Assembly: GCA_013400975.1 (NCBI GenBank)
Contig: WBMZ01012760.1
Location: 124,001-188,000, forward strand
DNA length: 64,000 nucleotides
Source: Atrichornis clamosus
Lineage: Eukaryota > Chordata > Aves > Passeriformes > Menuridae
Reading direction: 5' to 3'
Position numbers and translations under genes: made by a program. Under the pieces are notes generated by a model. It saw only the letters and a program-made list of their open reading frames with translations, did not search any database and was not told the DNA's origin. Within the stretch, counting starts at the first letter, position 1, and each line of letters opens with the position of its first letter. Shown here in pieces: positions 36,653-49,380 of this stretch.

Positions 36653-38089
36653 TCATCTAACCCTGACCCCAGTGCAGAAAATCCGATTTATTCTCTATGT
36701 AATAACACTTCTCTCAGTGCCTCTCACTGTTCTGCCTGGGGAGAACCAACGTGAAAATGTGGGAAGCAGGATATAAAATATAACAACAGCTCTTACACAC
36801 TCCTCCAATTTTTCTGAGGATCCATTTGCCAGGATTTAGTGGATTGCTGCCAAGGAAGCAGCACTCAGCAAGCACATATGCCAAATTCACCACCCCAGGG
36901 ACACGGGACCACCACAGCCAGGAGAAAATCCCTCTGCTCCCTGTCAGTTTTACATTGCTCATCACTTGCAATGACCAGAATTCCACAAGAAGCTCCCGTC
37001 CATTTTAAATATCTATTTAAAGAGATGAGCAATTGCATTTTTCCGGAAGGATTACTTATGTAAAATATCCACATGAAACCAGAAATCAAATCAGAGGAAA
37101 GTATTTCTGCATCAAACTGAAAGCTTCCACTATAAAAAGTGTAACTACTGTGCAACACACCTCAAACTAACACGACAGCAGAGCTTAGATCACAACTTCG
37201 GGACAAAGGTATCCAACAGGCACATTCTGTGGGGTAAAAAAATTAAAAAATAAAAAGCTCTGCACAGCACACTGAGTTCCAGGGGCAGAGACAGCTTCAG
37301 CTGTGCCAAGGAGTCTCTGTGAGCTGCTTAGGATTCAAGATTATGCTGCTCTACCTGACAGTGCAGATGACAGCACCAGCAGAGAATTGCTTGGAAACAA
37401 CACCTGAGAAGGGTCTCTCCGGGTTTGATTAGGTGTTTGTATGTAAATTGCCTTCTGAAGAATTGCTCCTGCCAGCTTCTACACTCGTGGGACAAGGATG
37501 CTGCCACCTGACTCCAAGTAGGGAGATTAGGGTTAATGAATTAAGCTTTTAATTAAGCTTTCTTACACGCACCTCCCAGACTACACCATCCAATTTTCCT
37601 CTTTTTCTTCCTCCAGAAAGATAGAACAAAAACCATAAGGCAAATCAATTTGGTCCTGTCATTAACTTTGTGGAAACAAGCCTTTGGAAAAGGTTATTTG
37701 TTATCACATTCTCTCCTGAGAGCTCCTTAATGCTGCTGGAGCCATGGGATGCCAAGGAAAGGCACCAGGAAAACTTCTCCCATGCAGGGATTGGTACCAT
37801 TAGAGTGCTTGGAGAAAAACCTCCATGTGAAAGTCGATAATACTGGGAAGAGAACACACGGAACAGGCAGGAAAGCTCACATTTATCTGCATATTTGACC
37901 GCACTGGAGTTGGCATTCAGTTCATGTATTGACTTTTGCTATTGCCCTGTTCTGGTGGGGGTGGGAGATGATGCAATCAATGCAGAAGGAAAAGTTTCCA
38001 CTGTCGTGTCCTGAAGTTTCCAAATTCATGGAGGCAATTGGATCATGTTTTCCAGCAAACCAAATTTATAACTTTTACATAGTACCAAA

Positions 38090-38290
38090 ATGACTCGTAT
38101 TATTTATGTCTCCAGAGTATAAAACTAAGTTATCACTGTATTATCAGTCACATTACATTTAAAGGGGTGATAACATTTTACATTTGAAATCAAACAACTA
38201 ATTAATTCCACTTATTTTAATTTGATGCGTACTTTGATTTTTCTGACTGAACAATTCACTGTCCTATCATGAAAGAATTAATCAGTTCTC
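38090..38290. other. Candidate conserved non-coding element
   Basis: AT-rich non-repetitive block with AGTTATCACTGTATTATCAG, GGGGTGATAACATTTTACAT and AACTAATTAATTCC. These are GATA- and homeodomain-like words. Inferred. Confidence 0.25.
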
Positions 38291-38570
38291 ACACTTCAGT
38301 TAAGAAGTAGATAAAAAAAATCATTTCTAAAGATTTACCTTAGCTTTTTTTTTTCTTTTTTTAATAAATAATTTTTTAAAATTCAAGCTTCCATTCTATG
38401 CCTTAGCAATATTTTCTGTTATTAAACTGGAATTCAACCTTGATGAAAAAACTCTTTTATGCCCTACGAATAATTTCATTTGAATTAACTACAAACACAG
38501 GGAAGAGAGAAAACTCCAGAGCAGTCTTGCACTATCATATTTGCAATTTTGTTGGTATATCTGCTCTTTA

Positions 38571-38636
38571 GGACAAGGGGTGTGGATTTAAACTAAAAGA
38601 CGAGAGACATAAAGAAGAAATTCTTCCCTGTGAGCC
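38571..38636 (+). mobile_element. CR1 LINE fragment, plus orientation
   Basis: GGACAAGGGGTGTGGATTTA, AACTAAAAGACGAGAGACAT and AGAAGAAATTCTTCCCTGTG follow the CR1 3' region in sense orientation. It is the only copy here oriented against SHANK2. Confidence 0.8.
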
Positions 38637-39982
38637 TTTGTCATCAGCTTTTAAAGCAGATAATACATCAGACCTGGTAGTTTCAAGTATTGTATTATAT
38701 TTGTAAGATATTTAGTGACTATTTGCACAGGCAAGCAAGTCTCACTGCCTTTCTCCATATCAGTAAGCATCCTACCCATTTTGCTGAAGTCAATGTATGG
38801 ATAACTGATCTCCTATGCAAAGCTGAAACAGGATTTAATGAACCTCCATTACTCAAGCTGCACATTTTCCTACAGATGAAAAATGCCATGTACAATGTAT
38901 TTTCCTGCATGTGAATAAGCCCATTAATATAGATTTCTGAACAGAGTGTTTCTACTCAGCAATTTCTGCCCTTTGGGAGGGAGAAGGAAGAAGAGAAGGG
39001 AGCAGACACTTCCCCTCACTCCCCCACATCATCTCCAGAAAGGAACTGGATCAGCTTTGTTAATACCTTGGATTCAGAGCTGTTCTTAGCACAGAGGCAC
39101 AATCGCCTTCTGACAAATGTTTATGAAACCTTAGCTGCCAGCACTAAATCTGTTTTCATGTATTCTTCCCCTCCTTTGATAGGAAATGATAACAGGGAAA
39201 GTAATCAAAGCAGTACAAATGGGGAAATATCAAGAGTTGCTCTTACATTCACACCTTGTTTGCCTCTTGGAATAATTCCCCTTCCTGAAGAAGCCCTTGT
39301 GAGGCATTAAATCTGCACAAACCACCAAGACACACTAATCTACAGGCAGATTCTGAAAAGCAAATTCTTTCTCCTCAGCAGCCATATATAAGCACCAGTA
39401 AAATCACCATTTAGATGTGCAAAAAGCTGATTTGCAGCCTCAGTCCAGTATCTGAAATACAACTTTTTGTGCTCTTGCAGTTTTAGGACAGAGTCCTCAA
39501 ACTCTTTCTGTTTAAGAAAAAAGTATCAGAACAGCACTTCACTCTATGTCATGTTTGTAAAGGATGAAAAAGGAAGTTACCACACTTTCCTCTGTGTTAA
39601 GCAAGTCTACCTTTCCACTGTATTTCTTGGAATTTCCCACTAATTCTACCTTCTCCTACCTTCCCCTCTGAATTTCCACTATTACCTTGCAAAATGGATC
39701 TACTGGGTTTTGGATTCTCTGTGGAAACTTCAAACCTTGCTTTACTCAGAATGTGCCAGGAGAATTCTGCTGCTTCTCCTCTCACTGCTGAGACAATTAA
39801 TAGATATCAACTGCAGACACACTTCACAACTAATTTATATAAGGCTGTACAAAAGTTCATTTTTTTCTGATTATCTCTCCTGCTCACTCCTCAATCAGGC
39901 AATGTACATTTTTGGAGAGCTTTCCTGTTGCACTGGACAAACCCAATACCTTTGGGAAAATAACCAAAACAGTACAAAAATA

Positions 39983-39985
<3 letters not shown>

Positions 39986-40013
<28 letters not shown>
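39986..40013 (+). repeat. Poly(A)28
   Basis: The longest homopolymer in the window, 28 A. The length is likely to vary between individuals and may be misread. No retroelement body was recognised upstream of it. Confidence 0.95.
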
Positions 40014-41120
40014 GAAGGTTTTGACGGAACGGACATTTTCTAATGAAAAAAAATCTGTTGTTTGGAAGTAGCAGGAGGTTTCCAAGTGGAATTATTTGGT
40101 GTCTCTGAGGCAACACAGTGCAGCCACAGCTTCTGTCTTTGCAGAAACAACCCTGTCCATTAACACTGAAATACAGAGACAAGGCTATGAATTTTGGAGA
40201 CTAATGATCACTCAAAGAATCTTGCAAAAAGCCGACTCTTCTCACTGGAAAAGCCCCCAGTAACCAGTGAGTTTGCTCTGCAGAGCTGTTACTGGTTCCA
40301 GAGTACAGGCTCACAGCTCCTCTTGACAACTCTATCATCACCAGGTCCCCCAGTCAGTCACGCCGTGGCCAAAGCTCTGCGAACTCCATCCTCCCTCCCC
40401 AAATTGCTCAGCTGACACAGAAACTACACGTGGTCCTCGCAACAAGGACTAAGACCACAGAATAAAACCAAGTGACCATATTTTCTGTCCTTTCTTTCCT
40501 AAAATGCTGTGCTACATGAAACTCTGCCACTGCTTCGCACATTTCAGATTTCTTCTCCTGCAAGAAAAGTGGTTTTCTGGAAAACCAAAAAGAGCCAAAC
40601 CCAAGCTGTAATTGGACAGTCCGAAGAAAACCATAATAATTCCAGTATGCCACCAATATTTCATCAAGAAAGCACCAAGAGCTGACTGAGGTTTTAAAAG
40701 TCATCCTTTCTACCAGAGGTTGGCTGTATGTTCAAGGTGCATGCATGTGGGAGAAGAACCTGCTTAAAACCCATGAATTCTCCACAGAAACTGCAAATAA
40801 ATAATCAAATTTCTCATTTCTAGCAGCTTCAGTTCTACTTAGGTTCCAAAGATACTGTTCAGAACAACAAATTTTTTTCACCACTCCTAAAACAAAATAG
40901 TGATACCCGTAACTTCACTCCTCCCTATTTTTGTAGACCCGTCCCATATGAACAAAGTAAACCACAGTAAAACCAATTTAGATTTGGAATGATACCCTGA
41001 GAAGCTCTGTTTAGTAATCTGCTTCCCTCTTCCCCTCCAAAGCCTAAACCAAAACTAACAATTAAATAAAACCCAGGAAGGTCTTGTAAATGGATTGCGA
41101 CCAAAAGGAAAGAATCTTAC

Positions 41121-41196
41121 CTTGAAGCATCAAAGCTGTCATAGGATCCAACTGTGTAGTGTCTGAACAGCTTCTTTGTTCTATCTGTTCGTGTTT
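41121..41196 (-). CDS. SHANK2: SHANK2 exon, SH3-PDZ linker, long isoform only
   Basis: This is a 76-nt internal coding exon of the postsynaptic scaffold SHANK2. Read on the minus strand it enters with two bases (AA completing a Glu codon), encodes 24 residues including TDRTKKLFRHYTVGSYDSFD, and ends with AG in phase 2. The HYTVGSYDSFDAS motif is the segment joining the SH3 and PDZ domains in long SHANK proteins; the FDAS ending fits SHANK2 and SHANK1, and the downstream exons decide for SHANK2. The acceptor is a pyrimidine-rich tract ending TTTGTGCAG and the donor is CAAG|gtaagatt, both close to consensus. The trailing AG joins the T at 24383 to make Ser, so it splices in frame to the PDZ exon 16.7 kb downstream. 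The linker has no catalytic role. Identification is from remembered family sequence, not from a search. Confidence 0.93.
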
Positions 41197-44100
41197 CTGC
41201 ACAAAGGAAAGAGAACCTTTAATACTCCTGTACTTCTTAATCAAGTGCTGAAGTATTTGTTTATATTCCCTTGCTGTGAATTAACGTAGTTTCAGGGCAT
41301 TTTGAAAAAAATTTTGGCTTTGGAGATACTCTTTTATCATATCAGACACATCTAGTGAATAAGGAGAACTTCTTGCAGATCGTGTGTCATACCATTCACA
41401 AGTTTTAAAGCTCCACTCACATTCTCAGTGGCAAAAAATTTCATGACCAATATTTGGTTCTTTTATAGCTTGGGCAAAGAGACAAAATACAAGAAGAAAG
41501 GAAGAAAAAAACCTAGCAACATGTTTCAGAAAGGTTGGGAAAATAGCCAAAATATGCAAATCAGTATTTTTTTGTTGGCCCTCCAATGCAATCATCTCAA
41601 GTTTGGCTAAGAGACACCAAAAACCCAATGGAAAAGTTTCTGGTTTAGCTTATAACCATGAAATTCTGATCTGCACAGCTGAGGAACTTTCCATGGAAGG
41701 ACAGCCTGACAGCACCCAAACAGATTTTATCAGTCCTCCAAGCCAGACATAGCCCTCAAGGTACTGCAGCTCTGTGTCACAGCTTTTAAGGATGTTCCGA
41801 ATGACTGTGAGAGGTGGTGCTGTCAGATGACCGAGTGCAAGTGTGCAGAGAGACAAAGAACACCAGAGCAGGATGACAGACTTTCAACACAGCCAAGGAG
41901 CGGGAGAAAGTCCCGGGATGCACACTTTGGGAAGAAAGGTGGACAAAATGCATCTTTCCTTGCTTTAACCAGTGCGGCTGACAGGTAACTGGCTTGTGCC
42001 CCCAGCTGGAGACATAAATACAAATATGTCCATAACACAGAGAAGTTACAGCTGAAAATGTACGTGCAGGTTGCTGCTGACTGAAAGAGAAAGCAAGTTA
42101 TTTCTTCAGAGAGGTGCACCCATGTGCAAGGTACCAGAAAAGCAGTACTAAGGAAAAACAGAAATATTTACATTTACATACATTTTGTGGAGACCAGCCA
42201 GCCTCCATCCTACAGGATGGCCAAAAAGGGATAAAATCCTCATTATAATATGAACTCGACTTGATAGTTTGGCATAGGCTTATTTTGTCCCTTTGTCACT
42301 CACTTACAACCTGTATCTTCTGCCTAAGGGGCCTCTCCTTTATCTGAGGTTCCTGCTCCTACTGCACAAATTGCTGTCTGTTCCCCATCAAGCAATGTTC
42401 TCTTTTCATGCCCTTCTAAAAATCAGATCAATATCAAGAGTCATAAACAGAAAAAAAACACAGAAAATCATAAACCTGGATTCCACTTAGAGTTCCCCCT
42501 TTGTCCTGTTTTCAGAAGTCCCTTAGAAATGATTAAATAATAAATAATGATGAAGAATATTTTAAAATCTTAAAGCAACTGCTTATGCCTCAAGGAGCCA
42601 GATGTTTCCCCTGCAGAAACTGTTTTCTACAGCACGATATTGCAGAGCTGTGAAGGAATACAAAGTGGGTGGGAGGGACGGAAAGGCACAGCAAGACAGA
42701 GAGCTTTGTTCAGCTCCTCAGTATTGCAGAGCCAGCACTCTCGGGCTGCAGCTTGCATCTGCTCCCCAGCCCTGCCACCCCTCTGCTTTCCCCTGCTCCT
42801 TTGTGTGCAGTGCCATTCACAGGGATTATTTGGGAAAACGGCAGCCCTACAGGTCCCTGCACTCGAGGCTAAGTGGCACATCTCCCGGGTGCCTGTGTTA
42901 AGCTCTCTAATTACCCTCTTTCCCCCACCCCTGACTCAGATTCCAGGCTGTCCTATTGCACAAGTACAGGCATCCAAAAGCAGGGGGAAGGACCAGGAAT
43001 CTGCAACAAGAATGAACTGGGTACTGAAAAAGGAAAAAGATTCCATTCTCTAACTAGACAAAAGAACACAAAGAACCCATAGGCAGCTGCCTAGCAAATG
43101 CTTTTCTGAGTTCAAGCCAAATATAGCATAGTAACACTATTATAGGTACATTAGCACCAAGGGGTTAGCTCCAGGTTTCCCTGGATTTTTACCCATTCTT
43201 ATGCCCCAGGTTTTCTGAGGACCTGCACTCTTAATCAGAGTCCTTTGCAGCAAGTTAGGACCACCTGAGACTAACAACCCTATCATCATTTAAGAAGTTT
43301 TTACATGCAGAAAGCTTTGAGGATTTCTTTTTAAATTTGGTTGCAGACGGATAGAAAGACCAGCAAGAAGATATGGACAAGAAAGCCTAGAAAAGCATTA
43401 TTTAGCAGGCTCTATATTACTGCATTCTTACTGAGAAGAACATCTGTCACCACAGGTGAAAATTCCTGGCATCAAGTTGGATCAGTACAAAAGTTTTTCT
43501 GAGAGGTAGAACAAAACACCAGGATTTGCAAAAATGGTGCAGTTGCTTTTACATTGACAGAGAAGAGAAACGTTGGGATATCATTTGAAATTTCTAGATT
43601 TCTTGAAAAGCAAGCCCATATTTTACCAGGATGAACACCATAAGAACACAACGATTCTTTTTCCTGGTCTGTTTTCCACCAAAGGCTATGGAGCTGCAGT
43701 AGAAATAAGCTGTGAGCACTTTGCAATAGTGGCCATACAAATAATAAAGCCCCAGCTGTCTCTTTATTGGAATCATTTATTGCTGCAGACAGGCAGCAAC
43801 AGGCTCAAACTCTGCCCTTCCAGAATGTAATGTATAGGGTTCAAAGAAAGGTGAGCCTTGAGAAAGCGTAGGTGGAAAACTTTTCCTCCTTTTCCTCTTC
43901 CACCTTAGGAGTGGTGAGGGGTTCCCTCAACCTCCAAATAAATGTAGGACTTCCTGTAGCTTCTCTGTCTCAGTCTCACAGCTGATCACAGGACTCCAAC
44001 AGTTCTTGCAGACATTACCAAAAGATGAAAAATCACTGACAAGAAAAGCAATGAGTAAAATTTGGACTCTAATCCACACAGATAAGGCCATTCCTGCCCT

Positions 44101-44532
44101 ATTTCTGCCCACGTAACAATTGTGGGCATGTTCCAGCAGCCAGCCCAATTTCCACCCTGACACTCCTGCTTGGAGTAGATTGCTTACATATTTGATATTG
44201 GTTTGAAGAACTAGGGGGGGAAAAAAATCCCAAGCAACTGTCTCCATTCCTTTTCTTCTCCCTGCTACTCCTCGCAGGGCATTTCGGCACCGTGTTTCCA
44301 AGGAAACTGCTCGGGAACACTCTGCCAGTGGGGATGTTGTCAGAGGCTTGCCAGCACTCTAGGAAAGGTTCGGAGTGATCAACATGTCCATAGGATGAAC
44401 AAAGGAAATAGAAGGGTAACAGCATAATTTGTGGTGTGGTACTGAAGAGAGCACAGAGAGCAGTAGGTGCCCTCCAAATATCAGTGGTGGGTAAAGTCAG
44501 GTTTTATCGCCATCCCAAAAAAAGGAAGCTTT

Positions 44533-44551
44533 TCTTCCTTCCTTCCTTCCC
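44533..44551 (+). repeat. (CTTC)n microsatellite
   Basis: About four to five CTTC units. Confidence 0.85.
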
Positions 44552-47500
44552 TCTTTCCCAGTGAGGGCTCTGGGAGATGTGGCACTAATGCCACAGAGAG
44601 TCACAGATGTCCTTTGCCAGGACAGCTCAGGTACAGCTCTGTGCATGTGCAACAGCCAGAACAGCAGCAGAGGGTATTTATGGCTTTCACTCTGCACCTT
44701 CCCCTTCCTGCGGGAAAAACGCTTTCCCAACCATTTATGTTGAGGGTTAGGCCAGAAGTTATTCACAGTTGAGGAGAGCAGTCTAAAATTCTTTGTTTCT
44801 ACCAGATACACAGATAATACATAAAGTCAGCAGAAGCTCAGAGCTCAAGGGCACTCATGCTGGTTTGCAACAAGACAGGGCATTTATCTTACGAGTTTTT
44901 GCCTAAATTGTTCTGAATTTGGCCCTAAGTGGAGAAAAAGTATATGGGATTGAAAACATGACTAAGAGGAGCATGTATTTTTCTATCCCAAGTATATTCA
45001 AAATATCTCCCATACCAAATGAAGCCAAATTATCTGTACTGTAGAGGAAGCAACAAGCAAAAAGAGGGAGCAGACTTGTTAGCAAAACTGAAAAAAAACC
45101 CCTCAAAGTGGATATTTTTCCCCTAAAGCTTGTTAAGCGCCTGTTTTTCCCACCTGTTAATAAACAAAGAACATCATTTCATCCCAGCTTCATGTTGCTG
45201 TGGGATTAAAAGAATGTTATCCCACATTAACCCAGCTCCACGTTACTGTGCTGGGTAAGAAAGTGCCATTTTATGTGACCAAATTAATGAAAGACAGGCA
45301 GAATTTAACCACCTGCTTGCTTCAGACAAAGGCCACAGACTACAAATTGACCCCACAGCCAAATCTCAGCATAACAAAAGCTTTGCAAAGCTTTGATTTC
45401 AAAGAGAATATAATATACAGTACGTGTGAAATGATGTGTTGAGGAAATCAATGTCTCATTTAAGAAGCCAGAAGCTTTTTGTCCCTGAAGAGTCACCCTA
45501 TTCCTTCTTTTCTGTGGGTTGTAAAAAAACCTTTCAGTTTTTTAGTGATTTGACTCACTGCCAGTTGTGGGCATTCTGCTTTCAAGTAACAAGTGTTTTC
45601 ATGATAACACATACTTTCCTTCAGAAAACAATCACATTAAAAGATAAAAATATTCTTCATACCACCAACTGTGAGGTCTCCATAAGTTATTTTACTTATC
45701 CCCTTTTCACCTTAGAAAATGGAGATTCATAAAAACTGGATTTTCTATCAAATATGGTACATTAAAACAGTGATAAGTGAGAAGTTTTTTAAGGCCTATG
45801 ACACAACTGTTTAATGTAATATTTCTTATTTCTGACTTTAAGCAGTCTTTTGAGCCATAGAAAACATGAAGTTCAGGGATCCTCCTCCAAATCAAGCAGA
45901 GTAGGATTATGGATTCTAAAAAATGTAAAAATGGGATGAAGGAATATAAGTGGAATTTTTCTCTATTAACTGTTTGATCATAGGATCACTGTTTTTTAAG
46001 GAACAGAAGTTGTTGCATTGAAAGGATCAGAGCAGAATTCCTCCTATGTGCTGTCTTTCAAATCTGCAATACATGGAAGTATAGCTTGATTCTGATAAAG
46101 GGGCATTACAACTCATGAAAGTGAAATCTCCAGGTATCAACCACCCAAGAATTCAGAAGAAACTACAGTGATCTTTTTTCTATCTTTGCAAATCTGAGGT
46201 AAAAACCCTGATGGTTCATTTGAAGGGATAAACTGTGAAGATCAAGAGAAAAGGAATATATGATGAAGGCGTTAGAAATGGTAACTTAATGAAAACCTTT
46301 AAATTATGGCTCACTTTCTTCTTTTTCAGCTTGTGGATGATTTTTATTTTTTTTTAAGTCCCAGTGTTCAGTTGATGTGATACTCTCAACCAATTTCTCT
46401 TTCAGTTAAAGCTGAGAAATAGCAAATCTTATGTGGCTTTTAAAGCTTTCCAGATACTAGAACAGGCACAAAAATGTCTCAAGGACAACTTGACTGGAAT
46501 TGCAAATCCTTGGATGTCCTCCTGCCTTTCTTCTTTTTTTTTTCCCCCTACTAAATCTTATTTTCAAAAAAAGAAAGGCAGACTGAATGTTGATTCCCTC
46601 CTGCATCCTCAGAGGAAGTTTAGCTGGAATACAGTGAGTTAGTTTACCCACAAAGGATGCTGAAATGGCTGATCAATGGAGTGAATCAGCAAGTTTGTGT
46701 GCAAGAGAAACCTTAATAACCGAAATATGCAAGTTGGATCTGCTGGAGAGGCAGTTACGGAAGAACAGTGTTTCCCATGTCATCAGTTTTCCCTTTAATT
46801 TAGCAAAACGCTCACTTATACCTGAAAAAAAACCAAAAAAAACCGCATCAAGCAGTTCTGGAAACATTTACTTCTTATTCTCCTAACAACTTTACCAGCT
46901 ATTTATACAGTTGCGGAGTTCTGCAGCTTTTCCCTCATTTGCAGAATATTTTCCAAATGTGGTAATGGTCACCTGGTCTTTTCCTAAGTTCTCCTGTTGG
47001 GTTTCTGAGGGTCTTCACTCCCTCTGCCCCTCATTGCCGACCCCGTGCTGCTGCTGCCAGGCAGCTTTGTGTCCATGGTTGGTACGGAGGATTAAACCCC
47101 TCAGTGTCTGGGACAGGCACAGACACAGGTCTGGGTGATGGCATCAAAGGAAACTACTCGGGAGAGGAAAGATTCTTTTCCCTCTTTGCTTTACAGAGCA
47201 AAATAAATCTTGAAGCAAAAGAGAAAAAAGTTTATAAAAAGCTGGATGTTGACCTTGGCTGGTAACAGAGCTTCCAGGAACTGAACATGGCATTGGTCCA
47301 TTTGCACGTTTTGATCATTGCTGAAATACCTAGTTTTTACAAAGCCAGGCCAAAATAAAGCAACTTCAGTGCACTTTGCTTGACCTTTTATTGTGGACTG
47401 ACAATATGTACATCTGCTTCATAAAAACCAGCTCTCGGCGTCGATCCCAAAGTGATCCTGCACACATAAATAAAGGCATCCTGGTTTTCAAATTTAGGGA

Positions 47501-49372
47501 GAACAAAGAAGTCTTGATGAGCTGCCTGCTGGCAATATCATCTGTTGCAAATATTACTTATTCTGAAGGTCAGGATGGTTTGTTCACTCACAAAGCTCAG
47601 GTGGTGTGATGTTCCAGTTCTTTAGGGCTGACTCGTGATACAAATGTTTTTAATCATAACACCTTCTTTCACGTTTTTCATTTTCCCAGCAAATATCTCA
47701 CCTATTTCCTGCAAATATCATTGTTCTCACTGGTAACGGCAGCACAATCCAAAAGGATGGCCTGTGGCAAAGGGCAGGTGCCAGGTGAAACTTGGCTTAA
47801 TGACTTTGCTTTAAATGCCTTAATGATTTTGCCTTGACTCAGTTACTTTGCCTTAAATTTTGGAAAATTCCATTAGAGGTTTGTGAAGGAACTCTGCATT
47901 TGCTTGTGTGGCAGGAGCTGTGGCCTGCTCTGCGTGACAGGGATTATTTCTACCTGAGACATGTTTACAATCCCACAAAGACAATCAACTGCTTTGGAGA
48001 AGGTCGTTGTGCACTCTGAGTTGGAAAGAACAGATGGGGAATTATTTTGGGCTGAGTAAGGGAAAACAGGCTCTGGAAAGCCATTCTTCTGTTCAATTTC
48101 AAAAATCATTAATTTTCATGTACAGCAAGTTTCAGCAAGAGTTATTATGGACTTTTATCATCAATGGTGATACAAATGTTTCCCCTCAATTTCCTCCCTT
48201 ACAAGAAGCTTCATTCAAGTCTAAATCTCCGCCAGCTGTATTCAGGATCAATGATCTGTCAAATTCTCTCCCTTCAATAATAGATAAAATTTTGAATACA
48301 TAAGGAGCTGCTGAGCACGGGAGATACGCAGGAAGCTCATGGAACCTCACGGTCTTTCCCACCACAGCACTCCCTGACATACACAGTGCTTTCAAACCTC
48401 TTTTTTCCAGGTTGGAAATCACCTACAAACTAGGTGTAATTCTCTCTTTCCTGCCATCAAACACATCCCTGTGTCCTGTTTTTTAATATTTAAAAAATTT
48501 TATTAATTTTTAGTATTTTCTCTTCCATCAGCCCCATGGAGAACTCACTTGTCCCATGCAGAAGATACTGATCTCCCTTTCCAAGGGGCCCCGAGTCCAT
48601 GAGTTGGAGTGCTCACTTCTCTTGGATTAGTTCAGACACTAGTAAAAGCATCTCAAAAAATAACTTCCTCACTGTGTCCTGCACCATTTTTTCCCCAATT
48701 CTTGCCAAAGTTGACCACTATCATATACAGATAATGTGCATTCTTTAGGTATTTAAGAGATAAAGATTGTTTTTAAAGAGAAGAGAACATTAAATACAAA
48801 CCAAGCAAAAGTTTAAGTTTTCACTCAGCACCTTTTTTCTTCCTCTGCCTTGATTGTGCAGATGGACTTTACAGTCTGAATTTCACTGTGGATAAAAGAC
48901 AACCATTACCAAAACCCAACATACAGAGGAAAACTTTGCAACTTCTACCATAAGGGCCTCAGGATAATTTCTAATTTAATACTGTGCCTTCAGTCAGAGC
49001 TAACAAAAAGCTCCGAGCAGAAAGTTGCTAAGCAGTGCTGAGCCCAGGTTTACACAGGACCAGGGAGGGGAGGATGAGAGGGGAACAAGGAGCTGCAGAT
49101 GTGGACAGTTCCCTGCTCACCAGGAAGATCTCCTGCCTTGCCACACTGTAGAGTGTGTTTAAAATAAAATGTTCAAATACAAGTCAAAAATACCAAGGCA
49201 AAGTTACTTAGAAACTCCACAATACTTTTAGTGGGAATACAAGACTTTATCGACTGAACTTGTGATGCTTTGTCAGAATATATCGATAAGGCTATATGTA
49301 GGTATTATAATAAAATAAATAACATCTAAAATACCCAAATCATACATAGATATGGTGAGAGGTACGTTGCAC

Positions 49373-49380
49373 TGACGTCA
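49373..49380. promoter_or_regulatory. Full palindromic CRE (TGACGTCA)
   Basis: A perfect 8-bp cAMP response element, extended to a 10-bp palindrome CTGACGTCAG. It contains a CpG in a CpG-poor intron. CREB/ATF proteins bind this motif. Whether it is used is unknown. Confidence 0.35.

Larger units (their letters stand above)
24384..41120 (-). other. SHANK2: SHANK2 long-isoform intron hosting the short-form start
   Basis: A 16,737-nt intron between the linker exon donor (gtaagatt at 41120) and the embedded PDZ-exon acceptor. The promoter and any non-coding first exon of the short form could lie inside it. It holds three small CR1 fragments near 29.7, 36.6 and 38.6 kb, poly(A) runs at 30.05 and 39.99 kb, an AT-rich palindrome at 31.5 kb, and two AT-rich stretches resembling conserved non-coding DNA. 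Stretches 24640-27120, 27500-29650, 30070-31460, 31550-35740 and 36660-38090 show nothing I can name. Confidence 0.85.

Noticed and set aside
39700..40013. Possible processed pseudogene or SINE ending in the poly(A)28 run
   Set aside because: No gene-like or SINE-like body is recognisable before the run and no target-site duplication was found.
42640..43053. 137-codon open frame on the plus strand
   Set aside because: It overlaps several open frames in other phases in a GC-richer patch, and shows no family resemblance. Compositional openness explains it.
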